From contig NZ_CP049258.1 of assembly GCF_011046735.1 (NCBI RefSeq), positions 4,358,001-4,422,000 on the forward strand: 64,000 nucleotides of DNA, read 5' to 3'. The DNA comes from Nordella sp. HKS 07 (GTDB taxonomy: Bacteria; Pseudomonadota; Alphaproteobacteria; Rhizobiales; Aestuariivirgaceae). Shown piece after piece: positions 44,488 to 53,260 of the stretch. Within the stretch, counting starts at the first letter, position 1, and each line of letters opens with the position of its first letter. The notes under the pieces were generated by a model. That model did no database searches. It was not told where the DNA came from and worked only from the letters and a program-made list of their open reading frames with translations. The position numbers and the translations under genes were made by a program.

Positions 44488-46389
44488 ATGACGGCTGCAT
44501 CGATTAGAAGAGAACTCCCTCTCGCTCCTCGAATTCCTGATCCAAACCAATTCATGCCGGTCGATGAACAGCATCGCATGGTGGGATTGAGAGAGATTCT
44601 TGATCTCGTGAGGCGACGACTCGTTCTCCTCATTTCCGTTGTCGTGCTTGGAACTGCTCTCGCCGCCGCCTATGCGCACTACGCGCCCAAGTCATACAGG
44701 GCGATTTCCATGGTGGTTCTCGAAAGAACCGACACGCGGCCGTTTGCCTCTGAACCCGACTTGAAATCATTGGAACGCGACCGCTCAGCCGCCGACACCG
44801 AGCTCGACGTGCTGACGTCGCGCATCTTCCTGGGCCGCGTCGTCGATAAGCTGGACCTCATTAACGACCCCGAATTCAATACGTATCTTGATCCCGACAC
44901 GAACGCCAACGACAAGGCATCCGGAGCATCCGGAGCATCCGGAGCATCTGGAGCATCCGGAGCATCCGGCAACTTCTTTTCCAACATCGTGGCCAAGGTG
45001 AAGTCGCTCTTCGCGAGCGACCAGGGCCCGCTGCCGCCCGTGTCGAAGCAGCGCGATCGCGCAATTACGAAAGTCTTCTCGAAGATCGCTGTAGCGCGCA
45101 CCGGCGAGAGTCTCGCCGTCACCGTCACGGTTACGCATGATGACCCCGATCTGGCGGCCGCCATCGCGAATGCCATAGCCAGTCTCTATGTGGAAGCCTC
45201 CCTGGAATTCAAGCGTGACGACAGGGTGGCCGACAGCGCGCGCGCTGTCGCTACCGGCGGCGCCGTCGCGTTCCTGCGCGAGCGGGTGACGCAGCCGCTG
45301 CTCGTAACGCTGCGCGGCGAAGAGGCGCAACTGCTCCGCGAGCGCGCGGAACTCGCGCCGAGCTTGGGCAAGAACCATCCGAAAATGCTGAACGTGGAGG
45401 CCGAACTCGCCAGCGTTCAGAGAATGATCGGAACGGAGATTCAGCGAATTCTGCTTGATCTGGAGAATGAGGCGGCCAAGCCCAGCGCGCGTGTGGTGTC
45501 ACTGGCCGAGGTGCCGACAGCGCCATATTTCCCCGTGCCCAGCCTCATCATCGCGGGAGGGTTTGTCGGCTCCAGCGTGCTGGCGGCACTTCTGATGATA
45601 ATGCTGGAAGCCGCGGATACGAGAATTCGTGACAGTGGACAAATTAGAAGAATCCTGCGGACTCCCAATCTGGCATCCGTCCCGACGGTCGCAGCCAAGG
45701 ATATAAAGAACAATCTGAATATCCCTGAATACTTGATGCGCCGCCCGCAGTCGCCCTTTGCCGAGGCGATGAGGTCGATCTATGTGGCATGCCGCATACC
45801 GGGCACGGATCGCCTGCATAAAGTGATCTCCTTTACGTCCAGTCTGCCCGGCGAGGGAACGACCACCTGCGCCCTCGGCCTGGCGCTCAGCGCCGTCGCG
45901 GACGGCCAGCGCACGCTTCTCGTGGATCTGGACCTTCATCACTGTGAGGTCGCAAAGGCGCTCAAGCTCGAGGTGAACGATCTCTCGCTGGACCGTTACC
46001 TGCAGGGCGAATGCAGCGTGTCGGAGGTCCTGCACAAGGTCCCGAACTGGCACGGCCTGGATGTCATCGCGCCGTCGCAGCGGCAGAAAGAACCCGGCAT
46101 TTTGCTGAATTCCAGCCGGTTCCGCGAGCTGTTTCAGGCGGTGCGGCCGCACTATGACATCATTATCGTTGATACCCCTCCGATCCTGTCTGTCGAGGAC
46201 GCAAACTGGGTTTCACCACTTGCGGATGCGGTGATCCTGGTCGTTTCCTGGGCCAGCACTACCGAAGACGTGCTGGCGAAGGCGGCCACCCGGTTGCGAA
46301 TGACGCAGGCTCCTCTCCTTGGCACAGTCTTGAACAACGTCGTGACCAGGGCAAAGCGCCGGAAGGGAACGTCAAATGGGATTGCGTGA
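44488..46389 (+). CDS. Wzz/BY-kinase-like polysaccharide co-polymerase with altered Walker A
   Basis: A 633-residue ExoP/Wzc-like protein. A membrane helix at about residues 48-67 opens a Wzz domain that ends with a second helix at about 349-370. Between them is an (ASG)6 stretch (residues 144-161) and a coiled coil. The C-terminal kinase-like domain has SFTSSLPGEGTTTCALGLAL where Walker A should be GEGKST, so the key lysine is threonine. It then has LLVDLDLHH (Walker A prime) and IIIVDTPPIL (Walker B). No C-terminal tyrosine cluster is present. It may control chain length without normal kinase activity. Confidence 0.87.
   Translation: MTAASIRRELPLAPRIPDPNQFMPVDEQHRMVGLREILDLVRRRLVLLISVVVLGTALAAAYAHYAPKSYRAISMVVLERTDTRPFASEPDLKSLERDRSAADTELDVLTSRIFLGRVVDKLDLINDPEFNTYLDPDTNANDKASGASGASGASGASGASGNFFSNIVAKVKSLFASDQGPLPPVSKQRDRAITKVFSKIAVARTGESLAVTVTVTHDDPDLAAAIANAIASLYVEASLEFKRDDRVADSARAVATGGAVAFLRERVTQPLLVTLRGEEAQLLRERAELAPSLGKNHPKMLNVEAELASVQRMIGTEIQRILLDLENEAAKPSARVVSLAEVPTAPYFPVPSLIIAGGFVGSSVLAALLMIMLEAADTRIRDSGQIRRILRTPNLASVPTVAAKDIKNNLNIPEYLMRRPQSPFAEAMRSIYVACRIPGTDRLHKVISFTSSLPGEGTTTCALGLALSAVADGQRTLLVDLDLHHCEVAKALKLEVNDLSLDRYLQGECSVSEVLHKVPNWHGLDVIAPSQRQKEPGILLNSSRFRELFQAVRPHYDIIIVDTPPILSVEDANWVSPLADAVILVVSWASTTEDVLAKAATRLRMTQAPLLGTVLNNVVTRAKRRKGTSNGIA
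44917..44970 (+). repeat. Six tandem 9-base units encoding (Ala-Ser-Gly)6
   Basis: Six consecutive units of GCATCCGGA, one with a C-to-T change and the last ending in C. They lie in frame in the periplasmic part of the Wzz-like protein, so unit number could change without frame loss. Confidence 0.9.
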
Positions 46390-46395
46390 AGTCGT

Positions 46396-47520
46396 CTAAG
46401 ACAGCCCCATTTGGGTCAGCAATAGACGATTGACGGCATGGACGTTGAAGCGTTCACGCGCAATTTGATTTGAGCGGCGTCCCATCTCGATAGTTGCGGA
46501 TGGCGTGGCGATGAAGGACTCCATCGCCTTTGCCAGCGCGAGGGGATCTCGCGGCGGCACCAAGTAGCCGTTTTGTCCTTCAACGACGGTATCCCGGCAC
46601 CCGGGCAAATCCGTCGTTACAATCGCCCGACCCGATGCCATCGCTTCCAGAATGCTGCGTGGTATGCCTTCCCGGTAATAGGACGGCAACACGAAGACGC
46701 TGCAATTCGCGAAGTAGGGGCGCACGTCGCGCGTTTCACCGAGATACTCGACGAGCCCTTCAGCCGTCCATTTGTCGATGTCGGCTTGGCTGATCCCTGC
46801 CGCATTTGGTTCAAATGGGCCCAGCAGTTGCGCGCGAATGTCGGGGAAGCGCTGGCGCAGGTGACGGACAGCTTCGACAAACTCGCATATGCCCTTTTCC
46901 CGCAATAGTCTCGCAATCAGCAGAAAGACGGGTGGACTCGTCGGGGGAGTGGTCATCGTATAGTGGGAAAGATCGACACCGGATCCCGGGATCAGGGAAA
47001 TCAGCGAATAGTTGTCGATCAATTTGTGCTTGCGAATATCCCGGTCATCGGCGTCGTTGTAGACGAATACCCGATCGACTCCGCGCAATGCCACTCGATA
47101 GAGTGCGACGCTCAAACGCTGCAGGACGGCTTGGCGGCCCTTCGGGTTCTCCGTGGCAAATACTTGGCCAAGCCCCGTGATGAGGGCGAAGCGGCGGGAG
47201 ACGCCCGCCGCGCGAGCGGCGAGGCAGGCATAGATAACCGGCTTCATCGTGTAAGGAAGAACGATGTCGGGCTTCAGCTGTCGGAACTGACGCCATAGGG
47301 TGACCAGTGTGTGCAAGTCCTGAAGCGGGTTGAGCCCCGTGCGCGCCATCGGAATCTGAACAAACCGGATATTCTCATCTTCAAGCGCCTTTGCCACCAC
47401 GGGGTCCGGATCCGGCGCGAAGGCGATAACCTCGTGGCCGGCCTTGACCATTTCGCGTAGCAGCTGCAAACGGAAATTGGTCAGCGAATATGTAAAGCTA
47501 GCGATTACGGCGATGCGCAT
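46396..47520 (-). CDS. GT4-family glycosyltransferase
   Basis: A 374-residue GT-B glycosyltransferase. The N-terminus IAVIASFTYSLTNFRLQLLR and DIVLPYTMKPVIYACLAARA match a subgroup that often transfers N-acetyl-hexosamine or uronic acid in capsule loci. The donor domain has LLIARLLREKGICEFVEAVR and RSILEAMASGRAIVTTDLPG with the conserved Glu. It follows the Wzz-like gene convergently by six bases. Donor sugar unknown. Confidence 0.88.
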   Translation of the reverse strand: MRIAVIASFTYSLTNFRLQLLREMVKAGHEVIAFAPDPDPVVAKALEDENIRFVQIPMARTGLNPLQDLHTLVTLWRQFRQLKPDIVLPYTMKPVIYACLAARAAGVSRRFALITGLGQVFATENPKGRQAVLQRLSVALYRVALRGVDRVFVYNDADDRDIRKHKLIDNYSLISLIPGSGVDLSHYTMTTPPTSPPVFLLIARLLREKGICEFVEAVRHLRQRFPDIRAQLLGPFEPNAAGISQADIDKWTAEGLVEYLGETRDVRPYFANCSVFVLPSYYREGIPRSILEAMASGRAIVTTDLPGCRDTVVEGQNGYLVPPRDPLALAKAMESFIATPSATIEMGRRSNQIARERFNVHAVNRLLLTQMGLS

Positions 47521-47544
47521 TTGTGTTGACCCGGGTTGAGGCGC

Positions 47545-48498
47545 TCATTGAACTTTGTCATTCCAGCTGCGCTCGACGATCCATTTTTCTATCTCGGAGC
47601 CGCTCCCGACCCGCTCGACGACCTGAAACATGAGCTGGTCGTTCAGCTCGAACAGCGTGCCGGCATTGTTCGATGATGAGTCGGTCCGGGTGATGAGAAA
47701 CATCGCACCTGGCCCTCGCAGATAGGAGTGAATGTTGCTGATGGCGCGACCAAGCGATGATTCGGAGAAATAGTCGCGGTTCAGGATATTCGCCGCGCGG
47801 ACAAGATCAAAGCTCCGCGCGAAGGCGGGAGACCGGACCAGAATGTCGTCCTCTATCATCCTGATGTCGGTTCTCTTGGCCAGGCGGGGGCTGATCAGGC
47901 GGACGGCCCTGTGCTTTCCCCGACTGATCAAGTCCGCGGCCTGCTTCTGGAAGTACATTCTGGCCAATGTCCTGGGGATGAACGCCAGGGTGATGTAGTC
48001 GAGCCGGCGAATCCATGGCCGGATTACCTTGCCGCGTATGTCATATTGCATGGGCCAACCGTCGTGGTCGGTGAGTATGCGAACGCCAGGCAGCGGCTCT
48101 ACGATATAGGCGTCGATATAGAGGTCTGTCGCCACAAAGTCCGCCGCTGCTCCTGTCGACGAAAGGAAGTCCGCGAACTCGGCGGTCGTGATACCCGTGG
48201 ACACGCCGATATCGAGAATATTCCGGAAACGCGCGGCCCGTTCGGCGAGCGCGCTTCCCATCACTTTTTCGATCTCGTCGAATCGCGACGCGCGCGTGAG
48301 CTTGAAAGTGCCGTTTCGCATCTTGAGCGTGCCATAGAACCCCGCCTCGACCTTCGGGTCGACGGCAATATTGCTTGTGTTGAAGAACTCAGTCGCGGTT
48401 ATGGTCACAGGGGCGATCCGTCGAGTTGAAGGGTTACTCTTTCGTGTTTCGTCAGAGCTGGCGCGTCTTGTCGGGGAGGGGCAGGTCACGAGCGTCAA
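47545..48498 (-). CDS. Predicted SAM-dependent methyltransferase
   Basis: A protein of about 317 residues if TTG 48498 is the start. NILDIGVSTGITTAEFADFL is a plausible methyltransferase motif I (DxGxSTG), and RSFDLVRAANILNRDYFSES is a motif IV/V-like region. A later strand resembles a class I fold (GPGAMFLITRT). Start choice is uncertain: TTG 48498 overlaps the stop of the upstream glycosyltransferase, while GTG 48489 and GTG 48408 are alternatives without a strong ribosome-binding site. It is probably the second gene of an operon with that glycosyltransferase. The substrate is not known. Confidence 0.68.
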   Translation of the reverse strand: MTLVTCPSPTRRASSDETRKSNPSTRRIAPVTITATEFFNTSNIAVDPKVEAGFYGTLKMRNGTFKLTRASRFDEIEKVMGSALAERAARFRNILDIGVSTGITTAEFADFLSSTGAAADFVATDLYIDAYIVEPLPGVRILTDHDGWPMQYDIRGKVIRPWIRRLDYITLAFIPRTLARMYFQKQAADLISRGKHRAVRLISPRLAKRTDIRMIEDDILVRSPAFARSFDLVRAANILNRDYFSESSLGRAISNIHSYLRGPGAMFLITRTDSSSNNAGTLFELNDQLMFQVVERVGSGSEIEKWIVERSWNDKVQ

Positions 48499-49577
48499 AC
48501 CTGCAGGAAGCTGCGGTATTTTCTGTCGATCGCATGCAGCTCATAGTCCCTCTGCACGCGTTCTCGGGCGGCTCGCGCCATACGGCCATATTCTTCCGGT
48601 GAAAGACCGAGAACGGTTCTCATGGCGCTCGCCATGGCGGGGGGATCGCGTGCGGGAACCACCCAACCTGTGTCGCCGACAATCGTGGCCGCGTCGCCGA
48701 CGTCGGTCGTCACCGCCGGCTTTCCGTGACTCATCGCTTCCGCGACGACATTGGGAAAACCTTCGGTTCGGGAGGAAAGCACGAGTGCATCGATGCTCTG
48801 ATAGAAAGATGCCATGTCACTGACGTCTCCACAAAGATCCACGGATGTGGAAGGCAGGCGCGTCTCTGCCAGAAGGCTCGTCACGATGGGGTTGTCCGAC
48901 GTAAGTCCCACTCCGGCGACCCGAAAGCGGGCCTGTGGATGCGTCTGATGCACGAGTGCTGCGGCATGGAAGAAGGTTGCGTGATCCTTTTGCGGGTGGA
49001 GGCGCGCGGCAATGCCGAATACGGACGGAACCTTCGGAGTCGTGGCGACCGGCGGTGGCATATCAAAGCCGTTGGGGATGACGATGCTGTTGCGGTCCTT
49101 GAAGCCGCGCTCGCCATGCAGTCTGCGCGCTCTTTCCGAATTGTAGATGATGCCCTGTGGCAAACCCGATAGGAGTTTCCCAGCCGCGACGGCGATCTTG
49201 ACGCTTGTTGAGAATGCGGCGGTGTCATCGAGAGACTGCCGGACATTCCAGTAGACAGGCGCTTGATATCTGCCGAAGGACCGCGCGAGCGCGCCCACGA
49301 CGGCGGCGTGATACATCCAGCAGAGTATTACCGACGGCTTCTCCCTTTCTATTATCTTTCGGAGTTCGAACGGGGCGCCCACCATTCCAGCAAGGGAACG
49401 TATGCCGAGGGAAATATAGGACACTTGCGGATTGGCTGCTCGAGCCCGGTTGCGGTCGGATACGTCGATCAGCGAGACGACGACCGTGCGCTCGTCCCGG
49501 CTGACATTAAGCAGCCGCGCCAGCATCGATTCAGCACCGGCTGTGTTCGTGAAATTTGTGATGATGTGCATAATCAT
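48495..49577 (-). CDS. GT4-family glycosyltransferase
   Basis: A 360-residue GT-B glycosyltransferase. NFTNTAGAESMLARLLNVSR is the N-terminal acceptor loop. FGIAARLHPQKDHATFFHAA and EGFPNVVAEAMSHGKPAVTT form the GT4 donor site. It is the fourth GT4 enzyme in the locus and overlaps the possible TTG start of the methyltransferase-like gene. Its start ATG 49577 lies in the divergent intergenic region shared with the polysaccharide export gene. Confidence 0.9.
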   Translation of the reverse strand: MIMHIITNFTNTAGAESMLARLLNVSRDERTVVVSLIDVSDRNRARAANPQVSYISLGIRSLAGMVGAPFELRKIIEREKPSVILCWMYHAAVVGALARSFGRYQAPVYWNVRQSLDDTAAFSTSVKIAVAAGKLLSGLPQGIIYNSERARRLHGERGFKDRNSIVIPNGFDMPPPVATTPKVPSVFGIAARLHPQKDHATFFHAAALVHQTHPQARFRVAGVGLTSDNPIVTSLLAETRLPSTSVDLCGDVSDMASFYQSIDALVLSSRTEGFPNVVAEAMSHGKPAVTTDVGDAATIVGDTGWVVPARDPPAMASAMRTVLGLSPEEYGRMARAARERVQRDYELHAIDRKYRSFLQV

Positions 49578-49881
49578 GGAGGATCAACTCAGCAGGCGCG
49601 AACCCCAGGCACGCAGAGGAGCTCCGCGCCATGTCCGGCGCGAAGCTAGCTTTTTAAACCTAACTCTCGGGAGGGGCGTGAGGTGTCATCCGTTCGACTT
49701 TCCTGATCAGATCAATCGAGCTTGACTCTTTTCAAAGTGAATCTCGTTCGCAACTTTAGATGGCATAAACTGGAAGATCCTTAATGATTTCCATTATTTT
49801 CAATGCCTCATTTTCCCTGATCTTATGCTATAATTGACCTCTTGGTTAGCTGAAAAATGGCTCGGTAAGGGTAAGGTTCAG
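49578..49881. other. Divergent AT-rich intergenic region
   Basis: About 300 bases between a minus-strand glycosyltransferase and the plus-strand export gene. From about 49720 it is distinctly AT-rich and carries an extended -10 promoter candidate (see 49826-49834). No gene is supported here; the export frame opens at 49834, but its true start is 49882. Confidence 0.5.
49826..49834 (+). promoter_or_regulatory. Extended -10 promoter candidate for the export operon
   Basis: TGCTATAAT matches the extended -10 form (TGnTATAAT) with no good -35 box, 48 bases before ATG 49882 and within an AT-rich stretch. It would drive the export, sugar-transferase and aminotransferase genes. Confidence 0.5.
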
Positions 49882-51201
49882 ATGCACCAGTGCCTGCGTT
49901 CGTCTATTGTTCCCTTTCTACCTCTGATTAAAGCCTCGTTCTTCGCCACCATCCTTGCTCTGGGTGTTCTGGGCCCGCCGATGTCGCTAAAGACGGCGAA
50001 GGCCGATGTCGCCAGTTACACGCTCACCGAGGGTGACGTGCTGGAGTTCGACATACTCGATGATGCTGATCCTCCAAGGCAGCTGACCATCGGGAACGAC
50101 GGTCGTATCGACGTGCCACTCCTGGGAGCGGTCAGTGTGGCGAATATGACGCTGTCGGAAGCGCGCAATCAAGTGCGACAGAAGTTCATTGATCGCCAGG
50201 TGTTCGTCGATCCCCAGATTGGGCTGAACATTGTGACCTATCGCCCGATCTTTGTCTTGGGCGACGTGAAGTCGCCAGGTTCATATCCGTTTACAACCCA
50301 GCTGACCGTAGAGAAGGCTGTCGGCCTGGCAGGCGGCCCGAATACCGGCGTATCGAACACGGAGGACCGCGTATTGACCCGCGTTCGAGTGCGCGGCGAG
50401 TTGCAGAGTTACGAGTCGGATCTGACGCGCGAGGCGATCTGGGCTGCACGCCTCGTGGCGCAGCTTGATGGTCGCACCGAGATAGAGGATGACGATACGC
50501 CAAAAGCCACTCGTCCCTTCTTGGACAAACAGTTGCTCGCGTCGTTGCGGCAAGGCGAGGATAAGATACTGAGGAATGACGCCGACCAATATGCGGACCA
50601 GACCAAACTGATGAAAGAGTCGATCAATGAGATCGACAGTCGGATAGAAATTCTCGAAAAGCTCGCTGCCAATCAGAAAGAAACAATCAAATTCAGCCAG
50701 GATGAGCTTGACCGGTCGAACAAGCTTCTGGAAGGCGGCATCAAGACCGTGGTCGAAGTGTCGAGAATTCAACGCCAGTTGACGGCGGATGAAGGTCGGC
50801 TTCTGCAGATTTACTCCGACATGTCCGATGCGCGTAGACAGGGTACCGCTCTGAAGCGGGAACTATCGCAGTTTGAATCAGCGCGAACGAAGGAAGCTCT
50901 CAGCCAGTTGCAGGAGCGCCAGGTCGCGATCGAGAAGCTCCTTGCCAATCGGAGCACAACAGAGGAGCAGCTGTTGCTTGTTTCGAACTTGATCTCGGAA
51001 GATTCAAAGAGCGCGCCGAAATTCAAGATGCAGTACAAGATCCGTCACACGTCAAACGGCAATACAGAGGAAGTGCCGGCCACCGGCGTCACATACCTCA
51101 CGCCGGGCGATGTCGTCTTGGTCAGCGTTGAGAGAGTCCAGTACCCTCCCGATGCGTCCATGTCGCAGTCTACGGGTAGCAGCACATCTGTCATGCAATG
51201 A
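49882..51201 (+). CDS. Polysaccharide export protein (Wza/ExoF-like)
   Basis: A 439-residue exported protein. A signal segment (about residues 15-42) precedes the poly_export domain: YTLTEGDVLEFDILDDADPP and NDGRIDVPLLGAVSV. A SLBB-type region follows (VLGDVKSPGSYPFTTQLTVE), then a long coiled coil (about 205-365), and another strand region ending GDVVLVSVERVQ. This order is that of rhizobial ExoF, an OPX-type periplasmic or outer-membrane exporter. ATG 49882 follows AAGGGTAAGG. It leads a cluster with the sugar transferase and the aminotransferase. Confidence 0.9.
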   Translation: MHQCLRSSIVPFLPLIKASFFATILALGVLGPPMSLKTAKADVASYTLTEGDVLEFDILDDADPPRQLTIGNDGRIDVPLLGAVSVANMTLSEARNQVRQKFIDRQVFVDPQIGLNIVTYRPIFVLGDVKSPGSYPFTTQLTVEKAVGLAGGPNTGVSNTEDRVLTRVRVRGELQSYESDLTREAIWAARLVAQLDGRTEIEDDDTPKATRPFLDKQLLASLRQGEDKILRNDADQYADQTKLMKESINEIDSRIEILEKLAANQKETIKFSQDELDRSNKLLEGGIKTVVEVSRIQRQLTADEGRLLQIYSDMSDARRQGTALKRELSQFESARTKEALSQLQERQVAIEKLLANRSTTEEQLLLVSNLISEDSKSAPKFKMQYKIRHTSNGNTEEVPATGVTYLTPGDVVLVSVERVQYPPDASMSQSTGSSTSVMQ

Positions 51202-51208
51202 CGGTCCT

Positions 51209-51898
51209 ATGAGCGAGCCGGTCGTGAAGAACGAGCGTCGTGTTGAGGCATTGCCGGTCGATAGCCTTCTGATTCAGCGCTTTGGCGAGAAAGTATGTGT
51301 GCTCATCGCGCTTATCGTGGCGGCTCTTCCACTGGCGGTTACGGCTTTGGTCATATACTTCGTGCTCGGCAAACCCTTGCTGTTCACGCAGAATCGCGTC
51401 GGCCAGGGCATGCAGCTGTTCAGGATAAGCAAGTTCCGGACAATGCATGACTATCGTGATTCCAAGGGCGCGCTATTGCCTGACGCGGACCGTCAGACGC
51501 CGATCACCAAATTCCTGAGACGGTTTCGCTTGGACGAGCTGCCACAGCTGATCATGATCTGGCGCGGAGACATGGCCATCGTCGGCCCACGTCCGCTGTT
51601 GCTCGAGACCATCGAGCAGATGGGATGGCTCGGCGGCCATCGCTGCTCGGTCCGTCCGGGATTGACGGGATGGGGGCAAGTCAACGGTGGCCAGCGACTG
51701 AACAACACGCAGAAGCTGGCGCTCGACATCTGGTACGTCGATCATCGTAGTGTTTCGCTTGATTTATTCGTTCTCCTGCTGACACTGAAGACGCTGCTGG
51801 TGGGCGAGCGGATCAACAAGCAAAGGCTGGCGATTGCCATGTCCCATCTTGCCAAGGTTCACGCGGCTCACGTCGCTGATCTGGCAAATCTGGATTAG
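51209..51898 (+). CDS. Undecaprenyl-phosphate sugar transferase (ExoY/WbaP-like)
   Basis: A 229-residue initiating enzyme that transfers a sugar-1-phosphate to undecaprenyl phosphate. It has one membrane segment (about residues 27-50), then the bac_transf domain: NRVGQGMQLFRISKFRTMHD, FLRRFRLDELPQLIMIWRGD with the catalytic Asp-Glu pair, and GPRPLLLETIEQM. RPGLTGWGQVNGGQRL is the standard end motif. ATG 51209 is used; the longer frame from 51110 reads back into the export gene. It starts assembly of the polymer repeat unit. Confidence 0.92.
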   Translation: MSEPVVKNERRVEALPVDSLLIQRFGEKVCVLIALIVAALPLAVTALVIYFVLGKPLLFTQNRVGQGMQLFRISKFRTMHDYRDSKGALLPDADRQTPITKFLRRFRLDELPQLIMIWRGDMAIVGPRPLLLETIEQMGWLGGHRCSVRPGLTGWGQVNGGQRLNNTQKLALDIWYVDHRSVSLDLFVLLLTLKTLLVGERINKQRLAIAMSHLAKVHAAHVADLANLD

Positions 51899-51944
51899 AT
51901 TTCGTGCCGTTTTGCATGGGGGCTCCAGCGCAGGTAGGTCTTTG

Positions 51945-53132
51945 ATGAGTTCATGGCCAGTATATGACGAAGAGCAGATTGCCGATGTGGTGTCGGTCTT
52001 GCGGTCGGGCAAGGTAAATGCCTGGACAGGACCGCATGTCGGCAACTTCGAGCGCGCCTATGAGGCGCATGTAGGTCGAAAGCATGCGGTCGCTCTGGCG
52101 AATGGGACGCTGGCGCTTGACCTGGCGCTTCACGCCATTGGCCTCGAGGAAGGCGACGAGGTCATCGTCACGCCGAGAAGCTTCATCGCGTCGGCGTCCT
52201 GTGTGCCGCTTGCCGGCGGAATTCCGGTATTCGCCGATGTTGACCGAAACAGCCAGAATTTGACGGCCGCGACGATCGAGGAACAGATAACCCGGCGGAC
52301 CAAGGCCGTGATCGTCGTGCATCTGGCGGGATGGCCGTGCGACATGTCTTCGATCCTCGAGCTTACGCGCCGCTACGGCATCTGGCTCATCGAAGACTGC
52401 GCGCAGGCGCATGGCGCGGAATACGAGGGACGTCCAGTCGGTTCCTTCGGCGATATCGCGGCCTTCTCCTTCTGTCAGGACAAGATCATAACGACCGGTG
52501 GAGAAGGCGGGCTCGTCGCGATGGACGACGACGAGCTCTGGAAGAAATGCTGGAGCTTCAAGGACCACGGAAAATCCTACGATACCGTCTTCGCTGCCGC
52601 GCATCCGCCGGGCTTCCGATGGCTGCATGAGAGCATCGGCACGAACATGCGAATGACATCGATCCAGGCGGTACTGGGCCTGAGGCAGCTCGAGCGGCTG
52701 CCGATGTGGCACGAACAGCGTAGCCGGAACGCGGAAATCCTGCGGGCGGGCATAGGACACTGTTCGGCGCTGCGCGTCCCACGGCCGCCAAATTCGATAC
52801 GTCACGCATGGTATCGCTTCTACGCCTTTGTTCGGCCCCACGAGCTGAAGAACGGCTGGAACCGGGATCGGATCATGAGTGAGATTCAGGCCCGCGGCGT
52901 CCCTTGTTTCTCAGGAAGCTGCTCGGAGATGTATCTGGAAAAGGCCTTCACATCGCGGGGGCTCGGACCGGCGGAACGATTGTCGAATGCCCGTGAGCTG
53001 GGTGAAACCAGCCTTGCCTTCCTCATCGACCCGTCGATCGACTCAAGAACCATCGCGAAGCATGCGGATGCCATTCGGGAAGTGGTCGAGATGGCGAGCC
53101 TCGAGGCGAGCGTCGTTCAACAAACCGGTTGA
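51945..53132 (+). CDS. DegT/DnrJ/EryC1-family sugar aminotransferase
   Basis: A 395-residue PLP enzyme. It starts MSSWPVYDEEQIADVVSVLR then SGKVNAWTGPHVGNFERAYE, typical of this family, with the ANGTLALDLALHAIGL cofactor region. The PLP lysine is about residue 180 in FCQDKIITTGGEGG. It converts a keto-sugar nucleotide into an amino sugar using glutamate. A 4,6-dehydratase that would supply the keto sugar (56201) and a formyltransferase that could cap the amine (43334) are in the same locus. The longer frame upstream to 51834 overlaps the sugar transferase, so ATG 51945 is preferred. Confidence 0.9.
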   Translation: MSSWPVYDEEQIADVVSVLRSGKVNAWTGPHVGNFERAYEAHVGRKHAVALANGTLALDLALHAIGLEEGDEVIVTPRSFIASASCVPLAGGIPVFADVDRNSQNLTAATIEEQITRRTKAVIVVHLAGWPCDMSSILELTRRYGIWLIEDCAQAHGAEYEGRPVGSFGDIAAFSFCQDKIITTGGEGGLVAMDDDELWKKCWSFKDHGKSYDTVFAAAHPPGFRWLHESIGTNMRMTSIQAVLGLRQLERLPMWHEQRSRNAEILRAGIGHCSALRVPRPPNSIRHAWYRFYAFVRPHELKNGWNRDRIMSEIQARGVPCFSGSCSEMYLEKAFTSRGLGPAERLSNARELGETSLAFLIDPSIDSRTIAKHADAIREVVEMASLEASVVQQTG

Positions 53133-53151
53133 TCGCGCAAGGATCGGATGC

Positions 53152-53260
53152 GCTAGAGCATCGGACCGAAAAGTGCGAAGCGGTTTTCGGACAATCCGAT
53201 GCGCAAATCAATGAGTTAGAGCGCCGCGCCGATTCTATGTGAGCATCCGGCGCTCTAGCT
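53152..53260. repeat. Interspersed palindromic intergenic repeat, copy C
   Basis: About 109 bases running CTAGAGCATCGGACCGAAAA to GCATCCGGCGCTCTAG. It is the inverted counterpart of the left and middle parts of copy B (33331-33435) with few differences. The TAG stop of the phosphoesterase gene lies inside it. It sits between two convergent genes, as copy B does. Confidence 0.85.
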
